Origin: Anaerolineae bacterium
GTDB taxonomy: Bacteria; Chloroflexota; Anaerolineae; Aggregatilineales; UBA2796
Direction of reading: 5' to 3'
NCBI GenBank assembly: GCA_019637615.1
Contig: JAHBVJ010000011.1
Coordinates: 62,001-126,000, forward strand
Length of the DNA stretch: 64,000 nucleotides
Below are positions 7,726 to 17,000 of the stretch, one piece after another. The notes beneath the pieces were generated by a model, which saw only the letters and a list, made by a program, of their open reading frames with translations, was not told the origin of the DNA and ran no database searches. Both the position numbers and the translations under genes were made by a program. The first letter of the stretch is position 1; each line of letters begins with the position of its first letter.

Positions 7726-9513
7726 ATGACACGAATAGTCGTCTTGGGATTCGCCCCTCTGCCAATTGAAAATCTACGTATGAGCGGCCCCAGCTTACGC
7801 ACATGGCATTTCGTCAGCATGATGCTGAATGCCGGACACGAAGTTTGTCTGATTGCCAATCGTGGCCTAGATATTTACCCCGCCGACCTTCCCGACATTG
7901 TGAGCCAGCAGAAAGATCGCTTGCTATATCATAACGTCTCCAATAGTCAGTGGCACTCACCAGCCGGGTTGGTGCCCTTGGTGCAGTCATTTGCGCCCGA
8001 CTGTGCTGTCGGCGTCACCACATCCAGCACTGCCGCCGCCGTGCCGTTGATCGGAACCTTGCCACTATGGGGTGATCTCTACGGCAGCATCATGGCAGAA
8101 GCCCAGATGAAGGCGCAAGTCTATGGCGATGACTCCTACCTCGCACACTTCTGGTCGCTGGAACAAGCCGCTATTGAACGTGCTGATCGCTTTTCTGCCG
8201 TTTCTGAGCGTCAGCAGTGGGCCTTGATCGGGGAACTGGGCATGATCGGGCGGCTGAATCAATATACGGCTGGCTACGACTTCGCGACCACCATTCCTAT
8301 CGCCTCTGAATCGACGCCGTATACCAGCACGCGCAAAGTGGTACGCGGCAGCGTTGTCCCTGAGGATGCCTTCATCATCTTCTATTCCGGCGGCTATAAC
8401 ACGTGGACGGACGTAGATTGCCTCTTCCAAGCGCTGGAACAGATTCTGAGCCAATATCCCAATGTCTATTTCGTATCGACTGGCGGCAAGATCGAAGGTC
8501 ATGATGATTTGACCTTTGCGCGCTTCCAAACCATGATTCGTTCCTCCAACCAGCGTGACCGCTATAAACTGCAAGGTTGGGTGCCAGCGGAAGATGTCCC
8601 GAACTACTACCTTGAATCCGATCTGGCCGTCAATGTTGACAAACGCTCCTACGAAGCCATACTTGGCAGCCGTACCCGCGTCCTCGACTGGTTGCGGGCA
8701 GGCTTACCCTGTGTGATGTCCTCATTGCCCGAACTTGCCGATGATGTGCTCGCTGCTGGCGCTGGCCTGACCTACGAACCGGGCAGCGTCACCGATCTCA
8801 CGGCGCGGTTGCGCTATTGCCTTGATAATCTTGAGGCCGTTCGCCAGATGCGCCAATGTGCGCAGCAGTTGCTCGGCAAGTTCTCTTACGAGGCCACCAC
8901 CCGTGACCTGCTGAAATGGCTTGAGCAGCCTGCCCATGCGCCAGATTTCGAGAAGAATGTGCCCAAGCTTGCCAAACCCGTGCCCCCACCACCTGCCATC
9001 ACCAACGCTCTCAGCACGCGTCGGATGGTCTTGCTGGCAGTCTGGCGGCGTGTCGATGCCTTTAGCGCCAAACTCGGCATTCCTTCTCACCGAATGCGTA
9101 GTCTGGCGCGTACAGGTCGGCGTTGGCTTGGCTATGAAACCCAGCCGTTCAAAGCAGCGTACCGTCACTACACCGTGCCGAAACGGATGAAAGCGGGACA
9201 AACGTATACGGGCAAGGTCGTGATCGACAATCAGGGCGACCAAGTTTGGCGCTTACCAGAGCAAGATGATCACGCCGTCAATTTGTCGTATCACTGGCTG
9301 AATTTGGAAGGGCAAGTGTTAGAACGGGAGGGCAAACGCAGCCCATTGCCGCATCCCGTCAAGCCGCGTTCGCGCGTCATCGCGCCGATCACGATTCTTG
9401 CGCCGACTCAACCCGGCTTTTATCAGATCGAAATCGATCTGGTGCGCGAAGGGGTAGCATGGTTCAGTGAACTCGCCGTGCCAGTGCTCAGGTTCAGAGT
9501 CGAAATCGAGTAA
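7726..9513 (+). CDS. Glycosyltransferase, GT-B fold (family 1/4 type) with C-terminal beta-sandwich
   Basis: Retaining-type glycosyltransferase probably acting in surface polysaccharide or glycan synthesis. The N-terminal half is a Rossmann-like acceptor domain (MTRIVVLGFAPLPIENLRMS, LRTWHFVSMML). The donor-binding half has FYSGGYNTWTDVDCLF, LQGWVPAEDVPNYYLESDL and a C-terminal E-x7-E-like region. From about residue 480 there is an extra domain (TVPKRMKAGQTYTGKVVIDN, TQPGFYQIEIDLVREG) resembling an immunoglobulin-like or carbohydrate-binding sandwich. The start at 7726 begins at the Rossmann strand; a Met at 7705 is possible, and both have weak ribosome sites. The next glycosyltransferase starts 3 bases after the stop. 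Confidence 0.85.
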   Translation: MTRIVVLGFAPLPIENLRMSGPSLRTWHFVSMMLNAGHEVCLIANRGLDIYPADLPDIVSQQKDRLLYHNVSNSQWHSPAGLVPLVQSFAPDCAVGVTTSSTAAAVPLIGTLPLWGDLYGSIMAEAQMKAQVYGDDSYLAHFWSLEQAAIERADRFSAVSERQQWALIGELGMIGRLNQYTAGYDFATTIPIASESTPYTSTRKVVRGSVVPEDAFIIFYSGGYNTWTDVDCLFQALEQILSQYPNVYFVSTGGKIEGHDDLTFARFQTMIRSSNQRDRYKLQGWVPAEDVPNYYLESDLAVNVDKRSYEAILGSRTRVLDWLRAGLPCVMSSLPELADDVLAAGAGLTYEPGSVTDLTARLRYCLDNLEAVRQMRQCAQQLLGKFSYEATTRDLLKWLEQPAHAPDFEKNVPKLAKPVPPPPAITNALSTRRMVLLAVWRRVDAFSAKLGIPSHRMRSLARTGRRWLGYETQPFKAAYRHYTVPKRMKAGQTYTGKVVIDNQGDQVWRLPEQDDHAVNLSYHWLNLEGQVLEREGKRSPLPHPVKPRSRVIAPITILAPTQPGFYQIEIDLVREGVAWFSELAVPVLRFRVEIE

Positions 9514-9516
9514 GCG

Positions 9517-10401
9517 ATGCCTAGCGTCAGCATTATTATTGTGAGCTGGAATTCTGCCAAGATCATCGGCAGTGCGCTCGATTCGATCAGCCAGCTAGAC
9601 TATCCCGCTGATCAACGTCAGACCGTCGTCGTTGACAACAACTCGGCGGATAACTCGGTGGCGTTCGTTCGGCAGACCTTTCCTGCTGTACAGGTCTTCG
9701 CGGAACCGGATAATCTAGGGTTTGCGGGCGGCAACAACGTCGGGATGCGTCGTACGCCCGCTGATTATTACGCCTTCGTCAACCCCGATGTCACGCTGGA
9801 ACCGGATTGGCTCAGTAACATCATTACCGCGATGGAAGCCGATTCAAGCATTGGCATTGTGGGCAGCAAGATTTTCTACGGCAACCGCGTATTGTTACAA
9901 CATACTGGCGGCATGTTGCAAGATAACTTGCTCACCTACCACCTCGGCGCGAATCAGCTAGACATCGGTCAGTTTCAGGCACAGCGTGAGATCGACTATG
10001 CGATGGGCGCGGCCTTCGTTGTGCGGCGCGGCACCGCCGAACGGCTCGGCTACATGGCAGATGCCTACTTCATGTACTATGAAGAAACCGAATTCTGCTA
10101 CCGAACCCGCAAACTTGGACAGCGCGTCGTATATCTGCCGAGTGCCATCGCTTACCACAACGAGCGCTTCAGCCTCAGCGGCACACCATCGTGGCGTTAT
10201 CTCTGGTTCTATCACCGCTCCCGCTATTTGTTTGCCCTTCGTAACCTGACCACAGCCTTAGAGCGCAGTCGTTTCCTGACGGCTGAACGCCATTGGCTGA
10301 GTCTCATAGGGCGCTCGGCACGTTATCGTCTGCTCCTCCAACGTAGCAAATTAGCACATTGGCGGTTGTTGCTCAACAATCCGTGGCTCCTGCGCACCTA
10401 A
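9517..10401 (+). CDS. Glycosyltransferase family 2 (rhamnosyltransferase-like)
   Basis: Inverting GT-A enzyme that transfers a sugar from a nucleotide donor. It shows VSIIIVSWNSAKIIGSALDS at the start, the VDNNSADNS loop, EPDNLGFAGGNNVGMR, and a metal-binding region FVNPDVTLEPDW in which the canonical DxD is NPD, as is usual in the rhamnosyltransferase branch. Later motifs include AMGAAFVVRR and YEETEFCYRTRKLG, the ED/E-containing catalytic segment. There is a short basic C-terminal tail and no membrane helix. It lies 3 bases after the upstream glycosyltransferase, so both are probably one operon for extending the same glycan. Confidence 0.9.
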   Translation: MPSVSIIIVSWNSAKIIGSALDSISQLDYPADQRQTVVVDNNSADNSVAFVRQTFPAVQVFAEPDNLGFAGGNNVGMRRTPADYYAFVNPDVTLEPDWLSNIITAMEADSSIGIVGSKIFYGNRVLLQHTGGMLQDNLLTYHLGANQLDIGQFQAQREIDYAMGAAFVVRRGTAERLGYMADAYFMYYEETEFCYRTRKLGQRVVYLPSAIAYHNERFSLSGTPSWRYLWFYHRSRYLFALRNLTTALERSRFLTAERHWLSLIGRSARYRLLLQRSKLAHWRLLLNNPWLLRT

Positions 10402-10500
10402 TCCCCGTTGGTCGGTCAATCAACTGTTCAGACCTTAGCAATTCCTTAACGCACGCTGGTTATGCTCACATCAAGATACCCTTTCCATAGGATGTTGCCC

Positions 10501-11328
10501 ATGACCACGACCAAAACTGAACCGCAGCCACAAGTCTTTTATCCGCTGCTTTCCTTGCCCATCGCGGAAGGTGCGGCGCGGGCGGCAGGCGCATTGATCC
10601 GTCGCAATTATCGTCGTTTGCGGAGTGCCGATAGTCACGAATTGCTGGAACAGACCAATCAGGCCAGCGAGAACATCATCGCCCGCACCCTACGTGCCGC
10701 CTATCCGGGCAGCCACGTCGCCAGCGAAGAAGGCATCCAATTGCCGATCACCCCGCAGCATGACAACCTGACGTGGTGGCTCGATCCGCTCGATGGCGAA
10801 TCGAACTTTGCGCACGGCGTACCCCGTTTCAGCGTGAGTGTGGCCTGCCTGAATAACCAGACCAACGAGATTCTACTCGGCATCGTCTACGATCCGATGA
10901 TGGATGAATGTTTTTGCGCAGTCAGGGGCAATGGTGCGACCTGCAACGGTGAACCGATCAAAGTCTCCCGCACTGAAACGCTCACCGACGCGCTGGTTGC
11001 CAGCGGTTTCCCCATCGGGCCGCGTACCGAAAATAACAACACGGCGGAGTGGTCAGCCTTTGTGCCGCGCTGTCAGGGCATCGTCTCAATGGAATCGACG
11101 GCGCTGGATATGTGCTATGTGGCGGCAGGGCGCTTCGATATGTATTGGGAAAGCGATTTGGCGATCTGGGACATTGCCGCTGGTGCCTTGATCGTGGAAG
11201 AGGCTGGTGGGCGGCTTACGGACTATAGCGGCAACCCTGTAGAATTGAATGCGCCTGTACACGTCCTCGCTACCAACCGCACTCTCCACGCCGAATCAAT
11301 TGAAATACTAGCCTCGGTAGGGCACTAA
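10501..11328 (+). CDS. Inositol monophosphatase family protein (SuhB/HisN-like)
   Basis: Mg-dependent sugar- or inositol-phosphate phosphatase of 275 residues. Metal-site motifs are visible: ASEEG for the first Glu, WWLDPLDGESNFAHGVPRFS for the Asp pair, and the C-terminal WDIAAGALIVEEAGG with the last Asp. The usual DGTxNF is DGESNF, a Thr to Glu change at a position next to the metal. AGGA lies about 8 bases before the ATG at 10501, so this start is preferred to 10462 and 10492. It follows the two glycosyltransferases after 99 bases. The substrate could be inositol phosphate, histidinol phosphate or another sugar phosphate. Confidence 0.88.
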   Translation: MTTTKTEPQPQVFYPLLSLPIAEGAARAAGALIRRNYRRLRSADSHELLEQTNQASENIIARTLRAAYPGSHVASEEGIQLPITPQHDNLTWWLDPLDGESNFAHGVPRFSVSVACLNNQTNEILLGIVYDPMMDECFCAVRGNGATCNGEPIKVSRTETLTDALVASGFPIGPRTENNNTAEWSAFVPRCQGIVSMESTALDMCYVAAGRFDMYWESDLAIWDIAAGALIVEEAGGRLTDYSGNPVELNAPVHVLATNRTLHAESIEILASVGH

Positions 11329-11353
11329 AACGGCTTAATGCCTCGGAACCATC

Positions 11354-11389
11354 ATGATCTCAAGCCTTATTCGTGCCGCTTGAGATCAT
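11354..11389. terminator. Bidirectional terminator hairpin
   Basis: ATGATCTCAAGC (11354-11365) and GCTTGAGATCAT (11378-11389) form a perfect 12-bp stem with a 12-base loop, in the 70 bases between the convergent inositol-phosphatase gene and the nucleoside-deoxyribosyltransferase-like gene. A T-rich stretch (CCCTTTGCTTTA) follows on the plus strand. Confidence 0.75.
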
Positions 11390-11398
11390 CCCTTTGCT

Positions 11399-11809
11399 TT
11401 ACGCAATCGCTTCCAATTTCCCGTTCAAAATGATCGGTTGCATCGCCACCAACTCCGACGCATACGGCATCTCCGGCAGCGGATGTAAACAGTACAACCG
11501 CTTATGCAGCACGTGCGCGAATGCCATCTCAATCAACGTGTTGCCGCCGATGTACCCCGCGATTCCTTTGAGATCGGGGTTCACGATCAGCACTACCTCG
11601 TAATCCTTCATCTTCTCATAATAGCCTCGGATCAAATCGTGCTGAATCTTGACCTCGGCCTTTTCTTCGATGCTGCCTTCTAGCCGTCGCAAGGCGCGGT
11701 GCTTGACGCCTTCCGGTATCTCTACCTCATGCCCTGCCTGCACAAGTTCCGTCTGAACTCGCACAATCTCAGTCGCTGCGCTGATCGAACCACAGATGAT
11801 GATTTTCAT
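11399..11809 (-). CDS. Nucleoside 2-deoxyribosyltransferase-like protein
   Basis: A 136-residue protein with a Rossmann-like start MKIIICGSISAATEIVRVQT, then AGHEVEIPEGV, a long charged helix, and a C-terminal half with VVLIVNPDLKGIAGYIGGNT followed by LIEMAFAHVLHKRLYCLHPL. The D/N-x-x-x-G-G-N-T-x-x-E arrangement resembles the nucleoside 2-deoxyribosyltransferase fold, where a Glu acts as nucleophile. The start at 11809 overlaps the nucleoside hydrolase stop by 4 bases (ATGA), so the frame out to 11908 is not coding. Coupling to a nucleoside hydrolase supports a role in nucleoside or nucleotide salvage. The exact reaction is uncertain. Confidence 0.7.
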   Translation of the reverse strand: MKIIICGSISAATEIVRVQTELVQAGHEVEIPEGVKHRALRRLEGSIEEKAEVKIQHDLIRGYYEKMKDYEVVLIVNPDLKGIAGYIGGNTLIEMAFAHVLHKRLYCLHPLPEMPYASELVAMQPIILNGKLEAIA

Positions 11810-12696
11810 TTGCCCGCCAGCGTCCCGAAATAGTGATCGAAAAAGCGTGGCGCGTCCACCGTTACCGCGACTTCGTGCCCGCCATTGCTCCCTTGCTCTG
11901 TCCGCCAATACGTCTCACCCAATTGCGCGGGTTCGGTTAGCTCGACACTGACCTTACCTTGTGCAAATGCGCAGATCGAGTCATCAAAGATCGTGGCGGC
12001 AGCCAGCGGATCGTGGAACGTTATCACGGGCGACGACTGAAACCACACTTCCGCAAAATCCTGTACCGTACGCAGCACCGGCGTGGTGAAGCGTTCGCGC
12101 ACCTCAGTCGCGATCATGCGTACTTGTGATGTGATCTCGATCCCGACCGAACGATGCAGCGGCGGACGTGACCGATACACGATCTCGGTGGCATGAGGGT
12201 CAAGCAGCGCGTTCCATTCCAATTGGCGGTATCCATTTACCGCTTCTCCGAAGAACCCGCACATCATGACCAAGCTCATGAGCAAGCGGGGAATCTCTGG
12301 ATCAAGAGTAAACAGCAGCGCGAGATTGGTCAGCGGCCCAATTGCCAGCAGTGTTATCTCGCCCGGATTCTTGCGGATTGTTTCTCGCAAGAAATTCACC
12401 GCCTCTCCGCGCGGGAAATGGCGTTCATGCTCCCAGTGCGGCAAAGCGACGGCTTGCTGTGCGACGGCCTGACGGATCGGCACGATCAACGGGTGTTCCA
12501 CGCCGGGGAAAATCGGCACCTCTTTGCCCGCCACCTTGCAAATCGCGCTTGCCATCATCGCGCGTTTGTCGGCTTCCCCGCTGACGGTTGTGATGCCTAG
12601 CAATTCACACTGCGGTTGAGCCAATAAATAGGCAAGGCACACCGCGTCATCAATATCTGAGCCAATATCAGTATCCAGTAACAGTTTAACCGTCAT
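11806..12696 (-). CDS. Inosine-uridine-preferring nucleoside hydrolase family protein
   Basis: Calcium-dependent N-ribohydrolase that splits nucleosides into base and ribose. The 296-residue protein has the family signature VKLLLDTDIGSDIDDA at the N-terminus (DTDxGxDDA with one Asp moved by an extra residue), LLAIGPLTNLALL, MMCGFFGEAVNG, EWNALLDPHATEIVY and, near the end, ITFHDPLAAATIFD with the metal-binding Asp. GAGGGG lies about 10 bases before the ATG at 12696; the frame extends to 12807 but the extra residues are not family-like. It is first in a two-gene operon with the deoxyribosyltransferase-like gene. Confidence 0.92.
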   Translation of the reverse strand: MTVKLLLDTDIGSDIDDAVCLAYLLAQPQCELLGITTVSGEADKRAMMASAICKVAGKEVPIFPGVEHPLIVPIRQAVAQQAVALPHWEHERHFPRGEAVNFLRETIRKNPGEITLLAIGPLTNLALLFTLDPEIPRLLMSLVMMCGFFGEAVNGYRQLEWNALLDPHATEIVYRSRPPLHRSVGIEITSQVRMIATEVRERFTTPVLRTVQDFAEVWFQSSPVITFHDPLAAATIFDDSICAFAQGKVSVELTEPAQLGETYWRTEQGSNGGHEVAVTVDAPRFFDHYFGTLAGK

Positions 12697-12788
12697 AGCG
12701 CCACATCCCCTCTGAACCATGCACATTACAGCTAGTGTACTGCACACTATGCGAACATGGCATCCGTCCAACTGCTGAAATTGCCCTC

Positions 12789-12832
12789 TTGACATATCGA
12801 TGCGCATCGATTATATTGATATATATCGATAT
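12789..12832 (+). promoter_or_regulatory. arsM promoter with palindromic operator
   Basis: TTGACA (12789-12794), a 17-base spacer and TATATT (12812-12817) give a near-consensus sigma-70 promoter. The spacer contains the perfect 16-bp palindrome ATCGATGCGCATCGAT (12796-12811), and a second palindrome ATATCGATAT (12823-12832) sits at the expected transcription start. An operator placed between the -35 and -10 boxes is typical of repression by ArsR/SmtB-type sensors. No such regulator gene is in the window. Confidence 0.8.
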
Positions 12833-12851
12833 GACTGACAAGGATTTAACG

Positions 12852-13661
12852 ATGACTGACCAACCCACCATCAATCCGGACGAAATCCATGAGTTCGTGC
12901 GAGAGCGCTACGGCGCGATTGCGCGGTCAGCGGATACAGCGACAGCGGTTAGCTGCTGCGGGCCTAGCGCCACGACTGATGTATCTTGTTGCGGCGGCGA
13001 AGCGGGTTCGTGCAACACCACGCTCTACGATCCTGCGCTGCTAGAGGGGCTTCCTGTGGATGTCTCTGGGTTATCGCTCGGCTGCGGCGATCCGGTCACC
13101 ATCGCGGCGCTGCATAAGGGCGAACGCGTGTTGGATTTGGGCAGTGGCGGCGGCATCGACTGCTTCCTCGCTTCCAAGCAAGTCGGTGCGGAAGGCTACG
13201 TGATCGGTGTGGATATGACGCCCGATATGCTCACCAAGGCCAACGCCAATAAGCAAAAGATGGGCGTGCGCAATGTGGAGTTCCGTCAGGGTCAGATCGA
13301 GGCCATGCCTGTCGAAAGTGACAGCATGGATGTGGTGATGTCCAACTGTGTGATCAATCTGTCGCCCGATAAACCCGCCGTGTTTCGGGAAGCTTTCCGC
13401 GTGCTGCGCTCCGGTGGGCGCGTCTCGATCAGCGATATTGTGACCGAAGGCAATTTCAGCCCCGAACTCCGTGCCCAAGCCGACAAGTGGGCAGAATGCG
13501 TGACGGGCGCTATCGACGTCTCTGTCTACACGGGCTTCATGCGCGAGGCTGGTTTCGTGGACATTCAAGTCGTGGACAAATACGATGCGGACGGGATCGT
13601 CCCCATCCAAGCGGGAATGCCGCGCATCTTCAGCGCACGAATTACTGCTCGAAAGGTATAG
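12852..13661 (+). CDS. arsM: Arsenite S-adenosylmethionine methyltransferase
   Basis: Methylates As(III) to volatile or less toxic methylarsenicals in the cytoplasm. The 269-residue protein has two CCG/CC pairs (35-36, 46-47), LSLGCGDP, the SAM-binding motif VLDLGSGGGIDCFLA (93-107), IGVDMTPDML and the arsenic-binding cysteines expected at 78, 166 (SNCVINLSPDK) and 216 (WAECVTGAI). AAGGA lies 7 bases before the ATG at 12852; the ATG at 12831 lies almost on the predicted transcript start and is less likely. It is shorter than algal ArsM, lacking much of the C-terminal region. It is a single gene under the palindromic promoter at 12789-12832. Confidence 0.95.
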   Translation: MTDQPTINPDEIHEFVRERYGAIARSADTATAVSCCGPSATTDVSCCGGEAGSCNTTLYDPALLEGLPVDVSGLSLGCGDPVTIAALHKGERVLDLGSGGGIDCFLASKQVGAEGYVIGVDMTPDMLTKANANKQKMGVRNVEFRQGQIEAMPVESDSMDVVMSNCVINLSPDKPAVFREAFRVLRSGGRVSISDIVTEGNFSPELRAQADKWAECVTGAIDVSVYTGFMREAGFVDIQVVDKYDADGIVPIQAGMPRIFSARITARKV

Positions 13662-13670
13662 CGCAACCAT

Positions 13671-13701
13671 AGCGGGTTGTCTCCGAATACGACAACCCGC
13701 T
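13671..13701 (+). terminator. Hairpin after arsM
   Basis: AGCGGGTTGTC (13671-13681) and GACAACCCGCT (13691-13701) form a perfect 11-bp stem with a 9-base loop, 10 bases after the arsM stop. No U-tract follows, so the call as terminator rests on position and stem strength. Confidence 0.65.
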
Positions 13702-14097
13702 CCACGCATCATAAACGGAACCTCATATCGGGGGCGAACGCTTCCACATTCTTCAGGTGGCGTCGTCTTGCCAGTCGTGGCAATATCCCGTACCCTCAAA
13801 CGGCTATCTGTCTTATAGTCTCCCAATCTGTTTCCCGCATCTATACATCTGTACAATCGCCTGTGATCGCAAAAGCCAAGCAAGAGAAGCTACGCGGTGT
13901 GTAGTTACTCCATGTGCGCTCTCTCTTATATTGGGGCGGCTCCGCTGATCTTGCGTCAGCAGCGTTTGATGAATATGTGCAGCCTCTTTTTGAAAAGGTC
14001 TATGATTGAATCAAAGTTGGGGCTATCTCTGAAAGACCCACTGCCTTGAGTCACAGTCTAAAATTGTAAAATCGCGATGCCGACAGGAACGCACCTG
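13702..14097. other. Intergenic region before the kai-locus kinase
   Basis: About 400 bases without a credible gene. Short open frames here have no ribosome site or recognisable protein features. The stretch from about 13960 to 14090 is relatively AT-rich and should hold the promoter of the multi-PAS kinase, but no convincing -35/-10 pair with proper spacing was found. Confidence 0.5.
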
Positions 14098-17000
14098 ATG
14101 GAATATCAAGAACCTGTTATGTTGACTCGCTTCCAACGGATTTCCCAACGCCTAGGTCTTGTCATTGCTGGACTCGGCGGCATTGTACTAATTGGCTGGA
14201 TATTCGATATTCCGATTTTCCAGAGCATTTTCCCCAATCTGGCGACGATGAAATTCAATACGGCACTCTTATTTGTGCTGACGGGTATTTCACTAGCCAT
14301 CAGACCTACCAGAATTCTGGTGGCTCGAATACTTGCCACCATTGTTGTCGTGGTTGCCCTATTAACCATAGCAGAGTACCTATTCGGTTGGAACCTAGGG
14401 ATTGACGAGCTGTTTTGGACAGATGCCGCGACGGTGGCGCAGAATGGCATTTATCCCGGTCGCATGTCCATCATTACAGCACTTGATTTTGCATTACTAG
14501 CGGGTAGTCTACTGTGGCGCGAACAACGCTGGAGTCAAGTGTTGATGATCCTTGCCGGAAGTCTAGCGTTTCTGGCCTTGCTCGGTTATCTGTACGGCGT
14601 CGAAGGGCTGTATCGCATTCTGCCCTATTCATCCATGGCATTACATACCGCCGCTGGCTTCTTGACACTTGCCGTTGGCATCTATTTATTGGCACCTAGC
14701 AGTTCATTAGTGGACATCATCGAAAACTCTAGTGCGGGCAGCCTGCTTATTCGTAGATTATTGCCTATCACTATAGTGCTCATCCTTTTGCTCGGTTGGC
14801 TGAAGCTCCAAGGACAGGGGATAGGGCTGTATGGCAACGAATTTGGTACAGCGCTTACGACGCTTTTCAATATTCTACTCTTTGTCGCTTTGGTCGGCTG
14901 GATTGCGCATGACCTACATCACATTGACCAGCAACGTCAACAAGCCGTGATTGCCCTGCAACAGGCCAACAATGACTTGGAGCGGCGTGTACGAGACCGT
15001 ACTATCGAACTCACCCAAGCCTACTACACTTTACAAACGAGTGAGGCTCGGTTTGCTGGTGTGGTCGATACGGCCCATGACGCCATTATTTCAGTTGACG
15101 AGCAGCAGCTTATCCTGCTGTTCAATCAGGGGGCGGAGCGTGTTTTTGGATATTCATCGGCAGAAACTATCGGACATTCATTAAATTTGCTCCTGCCTGA
15201 CCGATTTCAAGGCGCACATGCACAACATATCGTGGAATTCGGTCAATCGTCGCAAAAAACGCGCATCATGGCGCTTGATCGCTCAGAAGTGATGGGGCGG
15301 CGCAAGAATGGTGAGGAATTTCCGGCTGAAGTTTCGATTTCGTGGATGGTTTTGAACGGCAGAAAATTCTTCACGGCAGTTGTGCGCGATGTCACGGCGC
15401 AGAAACGAGCACAAGATGCCCTCAAATCCAGCGAACAACGCTTTCGGCTGCTGGTCGATAACGTCCGGGACTATGCAATTTTTATGCTGGATGCTGAAGG
15501 TAGAGTCGTGAGTTGGAATTCCGGCGCGGAACGGCTCAGCGGCTATCTGGAAAGAGAAATTATCAGGAAGCATTTTTCCCATTTCTATGCACCGGAGAGC
15601 ATTGATGCAGGTGAACCACAACGCTTATTACAGCTAGCGGCACAGCAGGGCTATGCGGCAACCGAAGGCTGGCACGTGCGCAAGGATGGCTCTCAATTTT
15701 GGGCGAGAGTAGACATAACGGCTTTGCGCGATGCGCAAGGTCGTCTAATTGGCTTTTCCAATATTACGCGCGACTTGACTGAGCAAAAGCGAGCGGATGA
15801 ATCCCTGAAAGAAAGTGAGCTTCGTTTTCGCCGTGCAATCATAGATGCACCCTTCCCGATCATGATCCATGCTGAAGACGGAGAAGTGCTGCACATCAGC
15901 AACATCTGGACGGAGCTTAGTGGCTACACGCACGCTGATATTCCCACGATTGCCGATTGGACGGAGCGGGCCTATGGCGAACGACGACAATCCGTAAAGA
16001 CGCTTATAGATAGCGTTTATAACCGCAATTCACCGCTGAAGGGTGGTGAGTTTCAAGTGCGCACAAAGTGGGGCGAAGTCCGCATCTGGGATTTTATTGC
16101 AGCCCCGCTCGGCCTTTTGCCAGATGGACGACGCATGGTATCCAGCATGGCGATGGATATTACCGAACGCAAAAAGATGGAAGCCCTGCTGCGCGAAAGC
16201 GAAAATCGGTTTCGGACGATGGCAGAATTGCTTCCCGCGCCTGTGCTAGTAAGCCGCGCTTCGGGCGGAGTCTTTACGTATGCTAACCCCGCCTTTGGTG
16301 AGCTTGTTGGCATAGCGCCAGAAAATTTGATTGGAAGAACAACGCTAGATCTAGATATGTATGATAATCCGGGAGAGCGGCTCAAACTATTAGGCAAGCT
16401 CAGGATAGATGGGGTGCTCCGCAACCACGAGCTTTATGGAAAACGACCAACGGACGGAAGCCGATTTTGGGTTTATGTAAGCGCTCAATTTATCACCTTT
16501 GATAATGAGCCTTCCATCGTATCCGTATTTGTTGACATTACCGAGCGAAAGCGACTTGAACAGGCGCTTAGGGAAAGTGAGGCGCTCTTACGTCATGTGC
16601 AAGAAATTCTACCTGTTGGCCTATGGATAATCGATTCTAACGGCAACATCGCCACCAGCAACCCAACCGGACGGCAGATCTGGGCTGGCGTCAAATATGT
16701 TGGGATTGACCAATTCACGGAATATAAAGGCTGGTGGCTAGATAGCGGCAACCGCATCGCACCGGAAGAATGGGCTGCCTCGCGAGCCGTAACTAAAGGT
16801 GAAACCTCCATCAATGAGGAAATCGAGATTGAGAGCTTCGACGGGACGCATAAATATATCCTCAACTCGGCAATTCCTATACTCAGTGAGCAACAATCGA
16901 TCATCGGCGCAATCGTCGTGAATCAGGATATTACGAGCCTCAAGCAAACGGAAGTGAAACTTCGGCAGTCGGCTGACGAACTAGAGCGCAGAAACCGCGA

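Noticed and set aside
13071..13883. A 270-codon minus-strand frame covering arsM
   Set aside because: Antisense to a clear arsM; the product is His/Arg/Asp-rich without domain features and it runs through the arsM terminator hairpin.
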